Assembly (NCBI GenBank): GCA_015143295.1
Contig: CM026561.1
Coordinates: 36,212,875 to 36,276,874 of the forward strand
Direction of reading: 5' to 3'
DNA: 64,000 nucleotides
From: Tetracentron sinense
Taxonomy: Eukaryota; Streptophyta; Magnoliopsida; Trochodendrales; Trochodendraceae
Made by a program: the position numbers and the translations under genes
Notes under the pieces: generated by a model
Database searches by the model: none
What the model was told of the DNA's origin: nothing
Seen by the model: the letters and a program-made list of their open reading frames with translations, nothing else
In this document: one piece after another, positions 24,331 to 35,996 of the stretch
Layout of the letters: each line of letters begins with the position of its first letter
Numbering within the stretch: position 1 is the stretch's first letter

Positions 24331-26395
24331 TCACGCCCCAAAATCTGCACACAATATATCTCATATTTGTGTAGATCCCAAGGCATGATCCAGAGACAAA
24401 CCCCAACAACAATGGAATTTATTCCTAATAAATATCATTTAGAGATATCATCAAGCAACTGAAATTTAAACAAACCACAAAGAATTAAAGAGTTAAAGAA
24501 AATTAATTAAACCTCACTACAATTCACTCTACCTCAGATAAATGTTCAATTAAAACTCAACAAAGTTTTGACAACTAACTTTGTCCTCCTAACTCCCTAA
24601 CCTCTTCTGGTGTCTCCTAAAAATTTCAACAATAGCAAGAGTGAACTCTAAGCTCAACAAGTGAATACAACAAGCTTGCAACAATTCACAAAAGTATTTG
24701 ACATTTAATATCCCAATATTAAAATATGCAATAATTACTATAATTTATTTCCAATTGGTTTGGTCCTCTGCCCATAGGGTTCTCCTAGAATCTACCCAAT
24801 TAGCAGTGGTCTACGGTCATCTAATCCATCATTAAGGGGCCCTTAAGTCATATTGTCACACTGAGAAATCTCGGACTCCTAAGTTCACAATACACCTAAG
24901 GTTGTCTCACTGAGAAGTTCTAGACTCCCCTAGTGGAATCTCTTGGAGATCACTCATAGACTTAGACTTCTTCGAGAGTATTATACACTTCATAATCATC
25001 CCTTGGGTAGTGGTCTTTACCATTAACAAAATATATTCTCTTTATTATGGTGTCTCATACCATCATAATAAATAGAAACAAGAACAAGCATGCATTCAAA
25101 ACAGTATATAAAACAAAACAATGATAACAATACATTAATTAAATAACTCATGCTTTTTAAGTCTATCTATCAAGTTATAAAGTTTTACATAATTGTAACA
25201 AACAATATACTATTTTCAATGATCTTATTTAAAATAAATAAAACAATTTATTCATTTATTTCATTTTTCTTTATTTTCCTTCTCTTCATTTAGTATTTAT
25301 AATTCCAAAAATAATTAAACTCAATACAATTGCACTACCTCATGAAATAATAGAAAACAGGGACCTTTATGGTTTCATAATTTCTCGGAGATTCATCTCT
25401 TGCCTAAAAAATATGAGGCATACTTTTCTGAAAAATAGACTTCCAGAACACAATAATAAAAATATCATAAAAATCAAATTATAATATTTTAAATATAAAA
25501 TATTAAGTGAAACACAGCCTATCTACAATGAGAAATTTTCTGACAGTTTTGACACCTTTCGCCAATAAATTCACCAAATATACAATATAAAAGAAAATAA
25601 TATGAGACCAATTAGGTTTAAATTCTATTAGATTATAATTGTGTTAAAAATTTTAAACAACACTCTCATGTATAAAATATTTAAAAATATTATAGAACAA
25701 GTTGGGTTTTTCTGATTCTGAAATTGCTGACAGGTTTAACGTCCTAAACATAATTATAAAATCAATATCAAAAGAACTCCTTTTTTTCTGAAATTTTGCA
25801 GAGAGATGTATTTACCAATTTTCGAACTACCCATAAAATATCGTAATTTTTGAAATACTATAGAATGTATTATGAATATTGTCCCACGACTGGTCCTAAA
25901 ATTTCAGAAATCTAATAACATCATATTAATTCAATTTAAAATGCCTAAATCTAAAATATTATTATCAAACTTCACATACTTCATAAAAAACTTTGAATGG
26001 AGCTAATCATGATTCAAGATGAATATATCTACTTTTAAATTAAAGAATTTACATACAAAGACTTAGATCTAAGGGGAGTATTCACTTGCCTCCACAATTT
26101 AATCTACCAAGAGGAAGAACAAGTTTTGGAATCACGATCTCCTTCCTTGAAAACTCTTCCAAACTTCAAAACCCTACTTTTCTTCTCTCCCACGTTCTAT
26201 TCTCTAGAGATTGTGTTATGTGTATTCTAAAATTTGATTTATCACTTTCTATTTATATTAACCCTATTATTAATTACCAGAATACCATTAGTGACTCTTG
26301 TTTGTCTACACTTCTAATTAAATCTCATTCAAGGTTATTCTTATTCCCTCATTTATTTTCACACTAGCTAATTAATTTTTTTTTAGGTCACTACA
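24331..26395 (-). repeat. 5' LTR of the chromovirus (about 2.07 kb)
   Basis: Starts TGTAGTGACC at 26395 (minus strand) and ends near GGGGCGTGATA by the primer-binding site. Its first 1.1 kb match the truncated 3' LTR. Length is within the range for chromovirus LTRs. Confidence 0.82.
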
Positions 26396-26750
26396 AATAG
26401 GGTGGTAGATCCCTTTAATGGAAGGTCCTTCAGATCCAGAGATAGAGTCGAGAGAATAGAGAAAGAGCTGCTAGTTTCCTGGTTTACAGTTCGTGAAAAC
26501 CCCCAAATCTCAAAATTTCAAAATCCTATTTAATTTTCAATCCCATAAATAGATCTAAAAAGGAAAGTCAGAAATGTCATGGAGTGGGAGAAGAAGAAGA
26601 ATGTTACAATTGTGTCTTATATCTTACGGAAACTTACTTATCAATTGATAGTTTTTGAAATTACAAAAAGGTATCCTTTTACAAAATATTTACAAAAATG
26701 TATCTTTTCACATAAAATGTAGTATATCCCCCCCTTCAGTTGACAAGCGT
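26396..26750. other. No gene seen
   Basis: Flank between the 5' LTR and a foldback element; no recognisable coding or repeat structure. Confidence 0.4.
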
Positions 26751-27141
26751 AATGGTGTTTCATAAAGGAGGTGAGATAACACGCATCTAGCACATTCTGT
26801 TGGACAATATGCACACAACTCCCCAACTCACAACATGTCCTCTTTGACACTTATTAACTATAGTTAAAATTTACCCGTCTTTAGGGTTAAATAATCTAAA
26901 TAGCTTTAAAAATATATATTTTTTAAAAATTAACCTTGGTTATGATTTACTCGTTCATGTGATTAGTTTTATTAAGATATTTTTTTTCTAAAAACTAAGG
27001 CTAGATTATTTAACCCTAAGGGCAGGTGAATCTTAACTATAGTTAATAGGTGTCAAAGATGACATGTGGCTAGTTAGGAAGGTGTGTGCGTACTATCCAA
27101 CAGAACGTAACCGCCTTAGTGAAACAACACTGCACACGATA
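26751..27141. mobile_element. Large foldback element (about 390 bp)
   Basis: The two halves are inverted copies over about 190 bp each. Pairs include tggtgtttcataaaggaggtg with (reverse complement) tgttgtttcactaaggcggt, cattctgttggacaat with cgttctgttggatagt, acatgtcctctttgacac with acatgtcatctttgacac, and actatagtt with actatagtt. The centre is AT-rich. No frame. Its inner part belongs to the same MITE family as 1755-1935. Confidence 0.78.
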
Positions 27142-27249
27142 TGTTTGTTCAGGGCCCATCTGGTGCAGCCGTTGTTTAGAAAATAGTTTACGAAGCGTCT
27201 AGCACGCCAGGTGCTCAGGAAAATGCCCACACGATATGTTTTAGCCCTC

Positions 27250-28031
27250 CAATTATGAGTCAGGTAGTTCTAGCTATGGGATGAGAGATGGTGTCCAGGC
27301 TGATAGTTTTGATGAAGCTAAGAATGGAGAGATGAACCCTATTGAGGATCTTGCAGTCGCTTATGGCTCAAACATGTCAGGTGTTTGTGAAAATGCCCAA
27401 GTGAGGTCTGATGTCAGCATTAGATCTGATTCAAACCAAAATATGAACTCAGTTCTTCCTCCTTCAGAAACTGACCATGGTGACAATTGTGATAAGAGTT
27501 TAAACCCCTTCATCCTCATATCAGAATTCTTCTGAGGATCCTTCTCTGTTAAACGAAGTGGAAGACACTTTAGGTTTTGAAGGAGAGATGATCATGGATT
27601 CTTTTCTGGCTGAACACCAAAGCTTGTTCAATGCCCTACTAACAATAAAACCTAGATGTTCAAACAGAAGGATTTTGCCCAACCTAAGGAGATTATTCGA
27701 GGCGAGTCAAATTGTCTCTCTGAATCCAGATAGCCAACGATTTAGAGGTGAAAATGGGGTAGAAGCATGTGTTGCTGCCTCTAGGAGTCAAATTTCTGAA
27801 GGTGGAGGGGAGGTTGATCTTCCTAATGGACTTGGTAGTCAAGAGGAAGTTCGTGATGATATTCTTGTTGAAGAATTTGAAGAAGAAGATGATTTTCAAT
27901 TAGTGACATCAAGGAGAAATAAGAAGAAGAAGAAGAAAGCATCAACAATTGATTTTTTTCAAGGAAGACCAAAGAGGGAGGTTAGGAAACCAACTCGATT
28001 GAAGGAGTACTTTTATTCTTTGGTAATATAA
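27250..28031 (+). pseudogene. Unrecognised broken ORF, possibly LINE-derived
   Basis: Two frames (27281-27535 and 27558-28031) join into about 250 codons with a +1 shift near 27508. The first is acidic; the second ends in a Lys-rich stretch (RRNKKKKKKAS) and a short C-terminus (TRLKEYFYSLVI). I do not recognise a domain. The following sequence (gtgtccccccattgc, cttaataaac, then AAC repeats at 28180-28200) resembles the 3' end of plant LINEs, so retroelement origin is plausible. No upstream exons or promoter are evident. Confidence 0.4.
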
Positions 28032-28397
28032 TAATTGTTCTTAGTAAATTCTTATGTGTTTGTGTTCTTGTGTTTTTGTAGGGGTAAGTTTTAGTGTCCC
28101 CCCATTGCTTTTTCTTAATAAACAGGCAGGGGTCTGCCAAACCCCCAACTCTCACTGAGTGACATTAAAGTGAAAAAAAACAATAACAACAACAACAACA
28201 CTCCACGCGTGAACCGAAGAGGCTTGCCCCAGTATGATACTCGGGTATCTGTCATAGGAAATTGTCTTTTTTTTTTATATAAGTAGAAATGTCTTGTTGA
28301 TATCTTGAAAACAGAGGTCCTTTACTCAGCTTGATGTAGGAGGAAAGTGCGATTCTCCCAACTATCATCAACCCCTATGTAATTTGACATGCTACTA

Positions 28398-29306
28398 ATG
28401 GGGATCAGCCCCTTAAAGTTTACAACAAGAGGAAAAAAAGTAATGAATACAATGTGGGCCCACTTGAAGAAGATAAGCCCATAGTCCTCAAAGAATATTA
28501 CCGTAAGCCCAAGAAGGTCCATGGTTGTCCATAAGGCCTATACATTGGGCCTACAATGCTTCTAAACTAGTAATTAACTTAAAAGTGTTTCTAGAAGGTC
28601 TCTATATTTTTTGGAAGTTGTTAGAAGTCTCTAGAAAGTCAAATCTTTAAAGAGATCTCTAGAAAGTTAAGAAGTCTTTAAAGAGATCTCTAGAAAGTTA
28701 AGAAGTCTCTAGAAAGTGAGTCTTTGAAGAGATCTCTAGAAAATTAAAATTCTTTAAACTTCTCTAAAAAGTCAAGAGTCCTCAAGAATACTCTAGAAAG
28801 TCAAAGAGTCTTCTAGTATGTTTTAATTGGGTCTATAAAAGGAAGAGGACATAGCATTGTAGGACATTCTATATTTGAATATAACTTGAAACAAGTTTCT
28901 TTATTAATGGTGAGACTCCATTATTCTCTTCTAGGTGAGACTCCTAGAAAGCCTTAATGAGACTCTAAGGTACATCCTCCCTCTTTCTATTCTATTTCTT
29001 TTATTTTGTTTCTAGGTCTTTTTATTCTATTTCTTTTACTTAGTCATACATCAACTTAGAATTGAAGTGAATGAAAGTTCTTCTTTAAGTAAGGTGTGAC
29101 TCCTTGCATTGATGGTGTGACTCCATCTTCGGACACCTAAATTGGTGAGACTCAAATCCTAGGTTTTCTATAGAAATAGTGAGACTCTACTTCTCTTCTT
29201 TCTTTCTTCTTATTTCATTTCTCTTTAAACTTCGTATTCCCTTTATTATAATCTAGCATCATTCTTCTTTCGTCCTACTTCAGTTACTCCCTCCAAAAAA
29301 AATGGG
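28398..29306 (+). mobile_element. LTR-like insertion in DUF247 5' flank
   Basis: The 11-bp direct repeat gacatgctact borders it (28387-28397 and about 29307-29317); DUF247 copy 1 has this motif once. The interior has a TATA-like tataaaagg at 28833, degenerate tctctagaaagt tandem units (28570-28815) and repeated gtgagactcc. This looks like LTR promoter sequence, but no TG...CA ends are clear. Confidence 0.45.
28570..28815. repeat. Degenerate tandem repeat (tctctagaaagt units)
   Basis: About seven spaced units of ctctagaaagt, several joined by agaagtctttaaagagat; unit length about 38 bp in the best-preserved part. Confidence 0.75.
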
Positions 29307-29457
29307 ACATGCTACTTCGCTTGACTCTAGTATAAGATTGTTGATTTCTAAAAACGGAGGTCCTTTACTCAGCTTGATGTAGTTAGCATTGCTATGTTGT
29401 GAGGGGTATAACCAAGCTAGAATATCAGGCATCTGCCCTGCTAGACGTGTGTTGGGA

Positions 29458-30735
29458 CCATGAAGCAGCGCGAGGATGAAGTCAACAGTAATTATGAGTG
29501 TATCTTTTCCATTTTGATGGATGAAGAAAAGTATGGAAGCCAATAAGAAATGGTATGATCCATCGGTGGTTTCGATTGGGCCTTATCACCACGACAAACC
29601 TGAGCTCAAGCCAATGGATAAGCTCAAGATTCCAATCACGCAACAATTTATCCAGGACAGTTGCAAGCTAGTTAATGTCTTCTACAATGAGTTTGTAAAT
29701 TAAGATGGCCGGCTATGCAAGGGTCTTCTATGCCGGGGGCTCAACTACTAACTTCAATGACCAAGATTTCTCAAGAATAATGTTCCTCGATAGTTGTTTT
29801 GTTTTCCATTTAATTTACTGTTTTTTGACAAATAAACTAGAAGATATTATGATGATGAAATTTCGCCAGATGAACTATGCAATATAATACTGGATTTGTT
29901 CTTGCTAGATAACCAAATCCCTTTTATAGTTCTCAAGGAATTAATGAGATTAAGATTCCATGGAGATGATGAAGGGAAACAAATGATTAGCAATTTCATC
30001 ATAGAGCAAGCCACAAACGTAACAATCTGGCCGGTGCCAAAAAGTCGTATATGTGTTGATGTGGATGATGATGACGATGAGCCTCTTCATCTCCTCCAAC
30101 TTTTATGAACCGAATTCCTCTGAAATCCTAATCCCAATCAGGAATACGAAGAGCTACATTATGACAATTTCTGGGCATACCATTCAGCCACGGAGCTTAA
30201 AGCAATGGGGATCAAGTTCAAGAGGAGCCGTACAAGCCACTTTAAAGATGTCGTTTTCAAAGCTTACCCAGTGCATGGAGAGTTGTCGCTTCCTCCAATC
30301 CTTGTTAAGGAGTCGACCAAGGCTAAGTTTTTTAATTTGATAGCCTATGAAAATTGCCCTGATACTCCTCAAGACAGTGGAGTGTCTTCCTACGCCTATT
30401 TCATGAGGGCACTCATTGCCAATGGCAATGATGTGAAGGAGCTGCGATTAGTAGGCATACTCCAAAACTTCCTCAGTGGCGATGAGCAAGTGGTTGATCT
30501 CTTCAAGAAGTTAGCTACTGGCGCTCTAACTGATGTTCTTGTTTATGGCATCGTAAAAGGGCAGATTCGAAAGTATTGTCACAGCAACATGATTCGGATG
30601 AGGATCTGGATGGTTGAAGTAAAGCACACCTATTTTAGAAGCCCCTAGTCTATTATCGCTTTATTTGCTGTAGTTTTTGTTATAGCCATAGGGGCCATTC
30701 ATACCGTCTTCATAATCTACCCTCGACAAAAATAA
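29458..30735 (+). pseudogene. DUF247 (UPF0481) pseudogene, copy 2
   Basis: Second DUF247 relic, in opposite orientation to copy 1. N-terminal sequence is partly deleted (about 45 bp gone between 29515 and 29530 compared with copy 1). Domain sequence runs VSIGPYHHDKPELKPMDKLK (29566), MAGYARVFYAGGSTTNFND (29705), FLLDNQIPFIVLKELMRLRF (29899), then ELHYDNFWAYHSATELKAM (30150) and KAYPVHGELSLPPI (30260). A membrane helix, IIALFAVVFVIAIGAIHTVF, ends the frame at 30650-30735. Breaks: 4-nt insertion 'ttaa' before 29704, frame loss near 29880, two TGA codons at 30106 and 30121 (likely former Arg), and TAG at 30646 where Trp is expected before the helix. Once these are ignored the layout fits a whole family member. 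Confidence 0.85.
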
Positions 30736-31669
30736 GAAAAAGAATAGTCTACAACAACTCTCCATATGTATGTTTTAAGAACCATTAAAAGTGATTTGTC
30801 TTGTTGAGCTTTATTCATGATTGGACAACGATTTTATATTATTCCTTTGATTTTATGTGTGTTTGAACCTCCATTGTGAACCTATAATAGGTTGAACCTC
30901 CCTATAACAGCCAGGTCGACGTCTTCTCCTCTAGATGAGACTATTGGCTAATTCAGCTCTATACAAGCTTGGATTGTGACTCTGATATGTTCTAATGATT
31001 TTTTTTTCAGTGTTTGAAGTACTTGCTTTGTAGTATTAAATTAAAAAAAATTACTTGCTTTAATATATTATAAATACATTGTATCTCATGTCAAAGTAGA
31101 TTTGAATTTGATCCAAATAGGGTTTATATAGATGTTACATCATCTTAAGATAAAAACTCTATCAAATCAAAATAATTGATCACACTATCTTTCAAATTTC
31201 AAATTCAAATATACTTTGTATCTCTAAACTATCTCTAATACTTTGTACTATGAAGTTATGGTTTAAATAAAGAGGTTTTGTGCAATATGCTCAAGCACAA
31301 TATTTTATTTTAGAAAATGCTAGCCTTAGTTGCAACAATAATTAATCACCAAATTTATATAAAAATTTAAAATAAATTTTGGTGGTCCCTATGTCCAAGA
31401 GTGATTGACTCTTCCCCTATTTTCAGAGAGATAAATGGTTGTTGATATTAGGGCTAGTACTCCCTATTTGTTTTTTATTGGGCTAACCATACAATAAGAA
31501 ATGCAATGGATTGTCTGCCTTTTCCTTCATCTAGCCTTGTTTTAGCGTCAAAATAATGTACGACATAGAAATTAACTCATATGAGTAAGTGCTTAGGAGA
31601 TGTTATGGTAGATCCATAGCCAAGATTCTGCACCCTTTGCTAGAATTCAAAATAGTTTGTGTATTTTAG
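30736..31669. other. Shared DUF247 3' flank, then no gene
   Basis: 30736-31010 is 3' flank shared in inverted form with 11830-12160 (for example cattgtgaacctataata, gttgaacctccctataac). 31040-31660 is AT-rich and unrecognised. Confidence 0.5.
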
Positions 31670-32125
31670 ATTTACTATAAGAAAACTGCCAAATTGGCAC
31701 AAAAAATTAGCGATGGGAAATATACCGTTACTAATTCCGTCTGCTTGTATTAGTCACTCGAATTAACCCTAACATCACTTGCATAATTACCATATAGCCA
31801 TACATTACTATAGGTTTTTTTCTCAAAATCTCTTCAAATCAGCCACTTCTTTAAAATTATAATGACTATGGTCAATTTTTTTTACAGTATTACATTTATC
31901 AACAAACTAAAACCGTCGCTATATCCCCTTTATCAGCGATATAAATTCTATCACTATAAACTGTCAGTAGTGGGTAATTTTTACCCTACAATATTATTAT
32001 CTTATATAATGTAACATTTAGCGACAATTATATCCGTTGCTTACAGATGGTAATGTCTTCATCGCTAATTTAAAACAACCTTTTTTGCCGAAAATAATTC
32101 CATCGCTAAAAATCGAGTTATGAAA
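31670..32125. mobile_element. CACTA-like remnant
   Basis: Begins 'actataagaaaactgcc', near the CACTACAAGAAA end typical of plant CACTA elements. It has repeated subterminal motifs: tagcgatgg, ccgtcgct, tcagcgatat, tagcgacaa and catcgcta on both strands. No transposase. The right end is not identified. Confidence 0.4.
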
Positions 32126-32199
32126 ACCACTTTGTCCCCACATAGATCACCTTTCCCTCTCTTTTGTTGTAAGGTATAAGTGATAGATGTTTCTTGTAT

Positions 32200-32960
32200 A
32201 ATTCTTTGTTCTTTGAAAAATACTAGAAAGAAGTCAGAGGCTAGAGGGATTTCTCACAGTAGGAAATCACCAGAAGCAAGTATGAATTAATGACGGTTAA
32301 ACCTGCATCTCTAGAGAAAGGGAGAGGAGAAATAATGGAGTCTCAACCAAGAGGTGTGAGAAACCCTAGAGCACACTCGTAAATCTCAACTCTCACAAAT
32401 AAAAAACCTTATCACATTTATGAAGTAATTAGAATATATAGATAACCAAAAACATAATTTTAGAACCCATTTCTAAAAACCATTTCCTATGGCACTCACT
32501 TGAGCCAGACTTATCTCACTTGAGCGAGATGGTTATTGAAGTTGCACTGCAATTGCACAGACAAAACCTGAGAGCAATTCGCTCGAGCCAGCCTTATCTT
32601 GCTCAAGCCAGATGGCTACTTGAATTGCTACTCAATTACTCTGTCATTACAGACATGTAAAATCGAGAGTAATTCACTCGAGCCATCCATACTTTGCTCG
32701 AGCCAAGATGCTCGTTCAAGCAAACCAATCTACAAAATAAACCAGCATACTACTTCGACTGGAATTCCCAAAACATGATCAATCCCCTAATTACTTAAGG
32801 TAAAATCAATTATCTACGTCAATCCACCTAAGCTATAAACTATGTATTTAGGTCACTTACCACTCTAAGATTGATAAGAAAAAGGCTTCTGGCAGAATGT
32901 TCTTCAGTTGAACATCTTAAATCTTCATCTTTACGAACAAATTTATGATCTAGCATTTAC
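32200..32960. repeat. LTR-like repeat, copy A
   Basis: Resembles 33730-34480 in the same orientation: tctcaaccaa-gag, cttgagcgaga, ggtcacttacca and gaatgttcttcagttgaac occur in the same order in both. Copy A is shorter and diverged. Likely LTR or leader sequence of a copia-type element. Confidence 0.5.
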
Positions 32961-33105
32961 AAAATGAAAACTTCATTCTCGAATATTTTACAAGAATTTT
33001 TATTAAAGCGTTTCATTTGCTTCTCTTCCATGAAAATTTCATTTTCCCTGAAGGACAAAATTATAAAAGAATATTGGCATTCATTATTTCTATTCAATAA
33101 CATAC

Positions 33106-33184
33106 GACTAGTTCCTTGATGTGGGGAACAGAAAGCCCAATACCGACGACTAGTTCCTTGATGTGGGGAACAGAAAGCCCAATA
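33106..33184. repeat. 39-bp tandem duplication
   Basis: Two identical units beginning cgactagttccttgatgtgg and ending agaaagcccaatacc sit next to each other. Confidence 0.9.
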
Positions 33185-33314
33185 CCCTGAAGCAATTCCC
33201 ATTGTCTTTAGACAAGATCGCCTTCCATTGATTTTTTTTTTCCTTAGAGGGATGGCATATCCTAGATTGGGAAAGTATGAAGGAAACTTTCATAAACACC
33301 CTGAAATTCCTTAG

Positions 33315-34500
33315 TTATGAATACACATGACCTAGAGGAGGGTGAATAGGTCTACCTAGAATTTTCTACCAATTATAATTTGAGATTTAACTTACGAATA
33401 GACAAATTCAGAAACACACCAGCACACATAATTTTATGTGGAAACCCTTTTGGGAAAACTACGAGACCTAGTCCAACACAAATAATCACTATGAGAAAGG
33501 AAAAACAACTTACCCAACAGAACACGACATTTTGTTCCACGATAATAGATTCTTTGGGATTATAACACCACGAACCCACAGGTTCAATCTCCATCGCAGT
33601 TGTTTCGGCTCCTCACCGAACAAACTTTCTCACAACAACGCAGCCACAATTCACCGATGGATCTCCATCAATGGTGGCTTCGGATTTCTCTGACCAAAGT
33701 TCTCACCGCGAGAATAGGATGTATAGTTGATCACTAAACTTCTAGAGGGATTCCACACAGTTGGAATACTCAGTAAGCAATAATAACGGAGTTTGAATTA
33801 TGCTTGCATACTCTAGGAAGGAGGGGAGAGTTGAACCAATTGGATCTCAACCAAAGGAGTGGAAAATCCAAGAGCAACTCTCTAGTATCAATTCTCTTAG
33901 CTAAAAACCCTCCATTGTGTTTAGGGACTTTGGTATTTATAGAAAAACCTAAAGACAATTCGGAATTGGAACTAAAAAACTCTCTGTGCTAGACTTGCTG
34001 ACCCAACTTAGGATTCCCTGGAGCGAACCCTCTAAACAGTCTGTGAATAGTAACTGTCATATTTGATTTTAGAAACAAATTGTCACCTCGCTCGAGCCAC
34101 TTTATCTCTCACTCGAGCGAGCATGCTGCTGGAATCTGAATCAGATAAAAATATGAAACATGGGAGAAATTCGCTCAAGCCAACCAAGCCAAATATTGCT
34201 CAAGCGAGCAAGTTTGATTATGGAATTACAAACTGTTGTTCAATGCACAAACCCGAGGGCCCGTCGCTCTAGCGAAATTGCCAACAAAACTAGATTCTTG
34301 CCAATTTTGAATGGAATTCCAGATTTAGGGTCAAGCCACTAATCACCTAAGGATTAATAAAGTTTTCTAACTCAATCAACCTAAGGATATGTCAAGTCTC
34401 TAGGTCACTTACCATCCTAAGGTGTGAGAGCAAAACTTCGACGAAATGTTCTTCAGTTGAACCTCTTCAAGCTTCATCATCATGAACCTGACACTCAGGG
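33315..34500. repeat. LTR-like repeat, copy B
   Basis: Opens with 'acctagaggagggtgaatagg' and 'gtggaaacccttttgggaaa', stretches often seen in plant copia LTR regions. It then parallels copy A at 32200-32960. It carries repeated ctcgagcga or ctcaagcga motifs at 34085-34215. No pol frame is attached. Confidence 0.45.
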
Positions 34501-35289
34501 ATGGACAAACTCAAGACATCAACTTCACTACGTTTTGACTACGGAATTTTCCAACTACAAACATGAACTTTTCACGCCCAACATGCTTATTAGCGAGACC
34601 TGGAATACCTTAGGGAAATGGCAAAGTTGGGCATTTAGTTTATGTCTCTATTCCTGGATCCAAATGGAGTACATTTGATGGAATAATTTCTTATATGTTT
34701 TACCCATCATCATTTATCTAGGTTTGTATTGGGACAAACCATTTTCTGAAAACAAGCTTATATTTGTAGAGATTTATAATACTAATGTTTTTCTTTTTGT
34801 TGCTGATTTTCAGCTTTCTTATTTTTACATTATTGATCTCCCTCAATTTAACTATGTGTTAAGAAAATGTAGATTAACTCACCAATCACATGGACCACTA
34901 TCAAGGTTCGAATTCCATACATGATGTCCTTATGTCCCTTGATCTGTTTTTGTTTATTTACTTAGTTTTCTTTGTTGAGAAAACTAAATAAGTTGCATCG
35001 TGTTTAGAGTATGTGCAGCACTTTGTAATAGATTTTTCTTTTGACTTATCCATTTTCATATTAATGAACTTGTTACCCTTATTTTAAAATATTTTCTTAA
35101 GGATTTAGTTTCACTAAACAATATGCTAGAGTTAGTTTCTAACTCAAAAATATTTGTATCTAAGAAGTCTCAATTTCAGCTCATGGCAGCATAGACAAGT
35201 ATTTATGATATCCACATGTTAAGTCTTTAATTTGAATTTAGTTTAGCATTGGATTTATCTAAACAAATATTTCTATAATTATAAATTAA
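34501..35289. other. No gene seen
   Basis: AT-rich sequence with short frames but no recognisable domain or repeat. Confidence 0.4.
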
Positions 35290-35480
35290 TTTAAGGGTAA
35301 ATTACACTAACTTATCTTGTGATTAGGCAAAATTTCAGAAACCTCCCTCTTGTTTCTAAAGTTACACTAACCTCCCCTGTGTATCAAGTAGTGGTAACAA
35401 ATTCCCCCTTCCATTAATATGTTGTTACTAACATTGACGGAATTTGATGATGTCATGGTTTAAACACTTTAAACTACCCG
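35290..35480. repeat. MITE-like fragment (gggtaaattacac end)
   Basis: Starts agggtaaattacactaac and repeats 'acactaacctcccctgtg', a pattern common at the ends of plant Mutator-type MITEs. The opposite end is not clear. Confidence 0.4.
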
Positions 35481-35573
35481 AATTGCCCCCGAAATACCAA
35501 GAACACAAAAATGTTTTGTAACTCACTTGTTCTTTGACAAAAACACTTTAACATTAACGTAAGTAAGAAGTGT

Positions 35574-35996
35574 TAAGACTTTTATGTTCTGTTTGTTTCA
35601 TTGTAAAATAGGGGAAAACAAATCATATCCTCGAAAAATGGCAATTATGTATGTTTGTTTGCTCGTAAAATCTTTCTTAAGTTTCAAGTACTCATAAGTC
35701 ATTTTCTCATAAAATCTCTCTTAAAATAGTTTTAAAATATGTAAAATTACACATATTCACTAAACAAAAATTAATTAATTTTTATATTTTAAAATTTGTT
35801 AGTTTTAATTTTTATAATTTTTTTTTTTTTTTTTTTCAAAAAACATTTGATCTTATTTTCAAAGAATGCAACCAAACAACAAAAAATTGGTAATTAAAAA
35901 AAAAAAAAAAAAATCATATTTTACCATAAAAAAGTTTCCTTTATAAATGGTTATGTCGTAAAACAATTTACATGAAAACAAATGGAACCTTAGTGA
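35574..35996. mobile_element. TIR element of the 'gtttgtttcattgtaaa' family, copy 1
   Basis: The left end gttctgtttgtttcattgta and the right end, reverse-complemented, ggttccatttgttttcatgt are inverted repeats. A relative lies at 36770-37130. The interior is AT-rich with homopolymer runs. Target duplication not resolved. Confidence 0.6.

Larger units (their letters stand above)
18620..26395 (-). mobile_element. Ty3/gypsy chromovirus, degenerate (minus strand)
   Basis: A nearly whole LTR retrotransposon in reverse orientation: 5' LTR 24331-26395, primer-binding site just inside, gag, protease, RT, RNase H, integrase, a chromodomain-like end, a purine tract and a truncated 3' LTR at 18620-19725. 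Domain order PR-RT-RH-INT and the ending GEASWEVESEMKEKYPHLF suggest the Tekay/Del branch of plant chromoviruses. Every domain has stops or frameshifts, so it is non-autonomous now. The target duplication cannot be checked because the left LTR end is lost. Confidence 0.9.

Noticed and set aside
32957..33202. 81-codon minus-strand frame
   Set aside because: Its repeated part is only the 39-bp tandem duplication; no domain.
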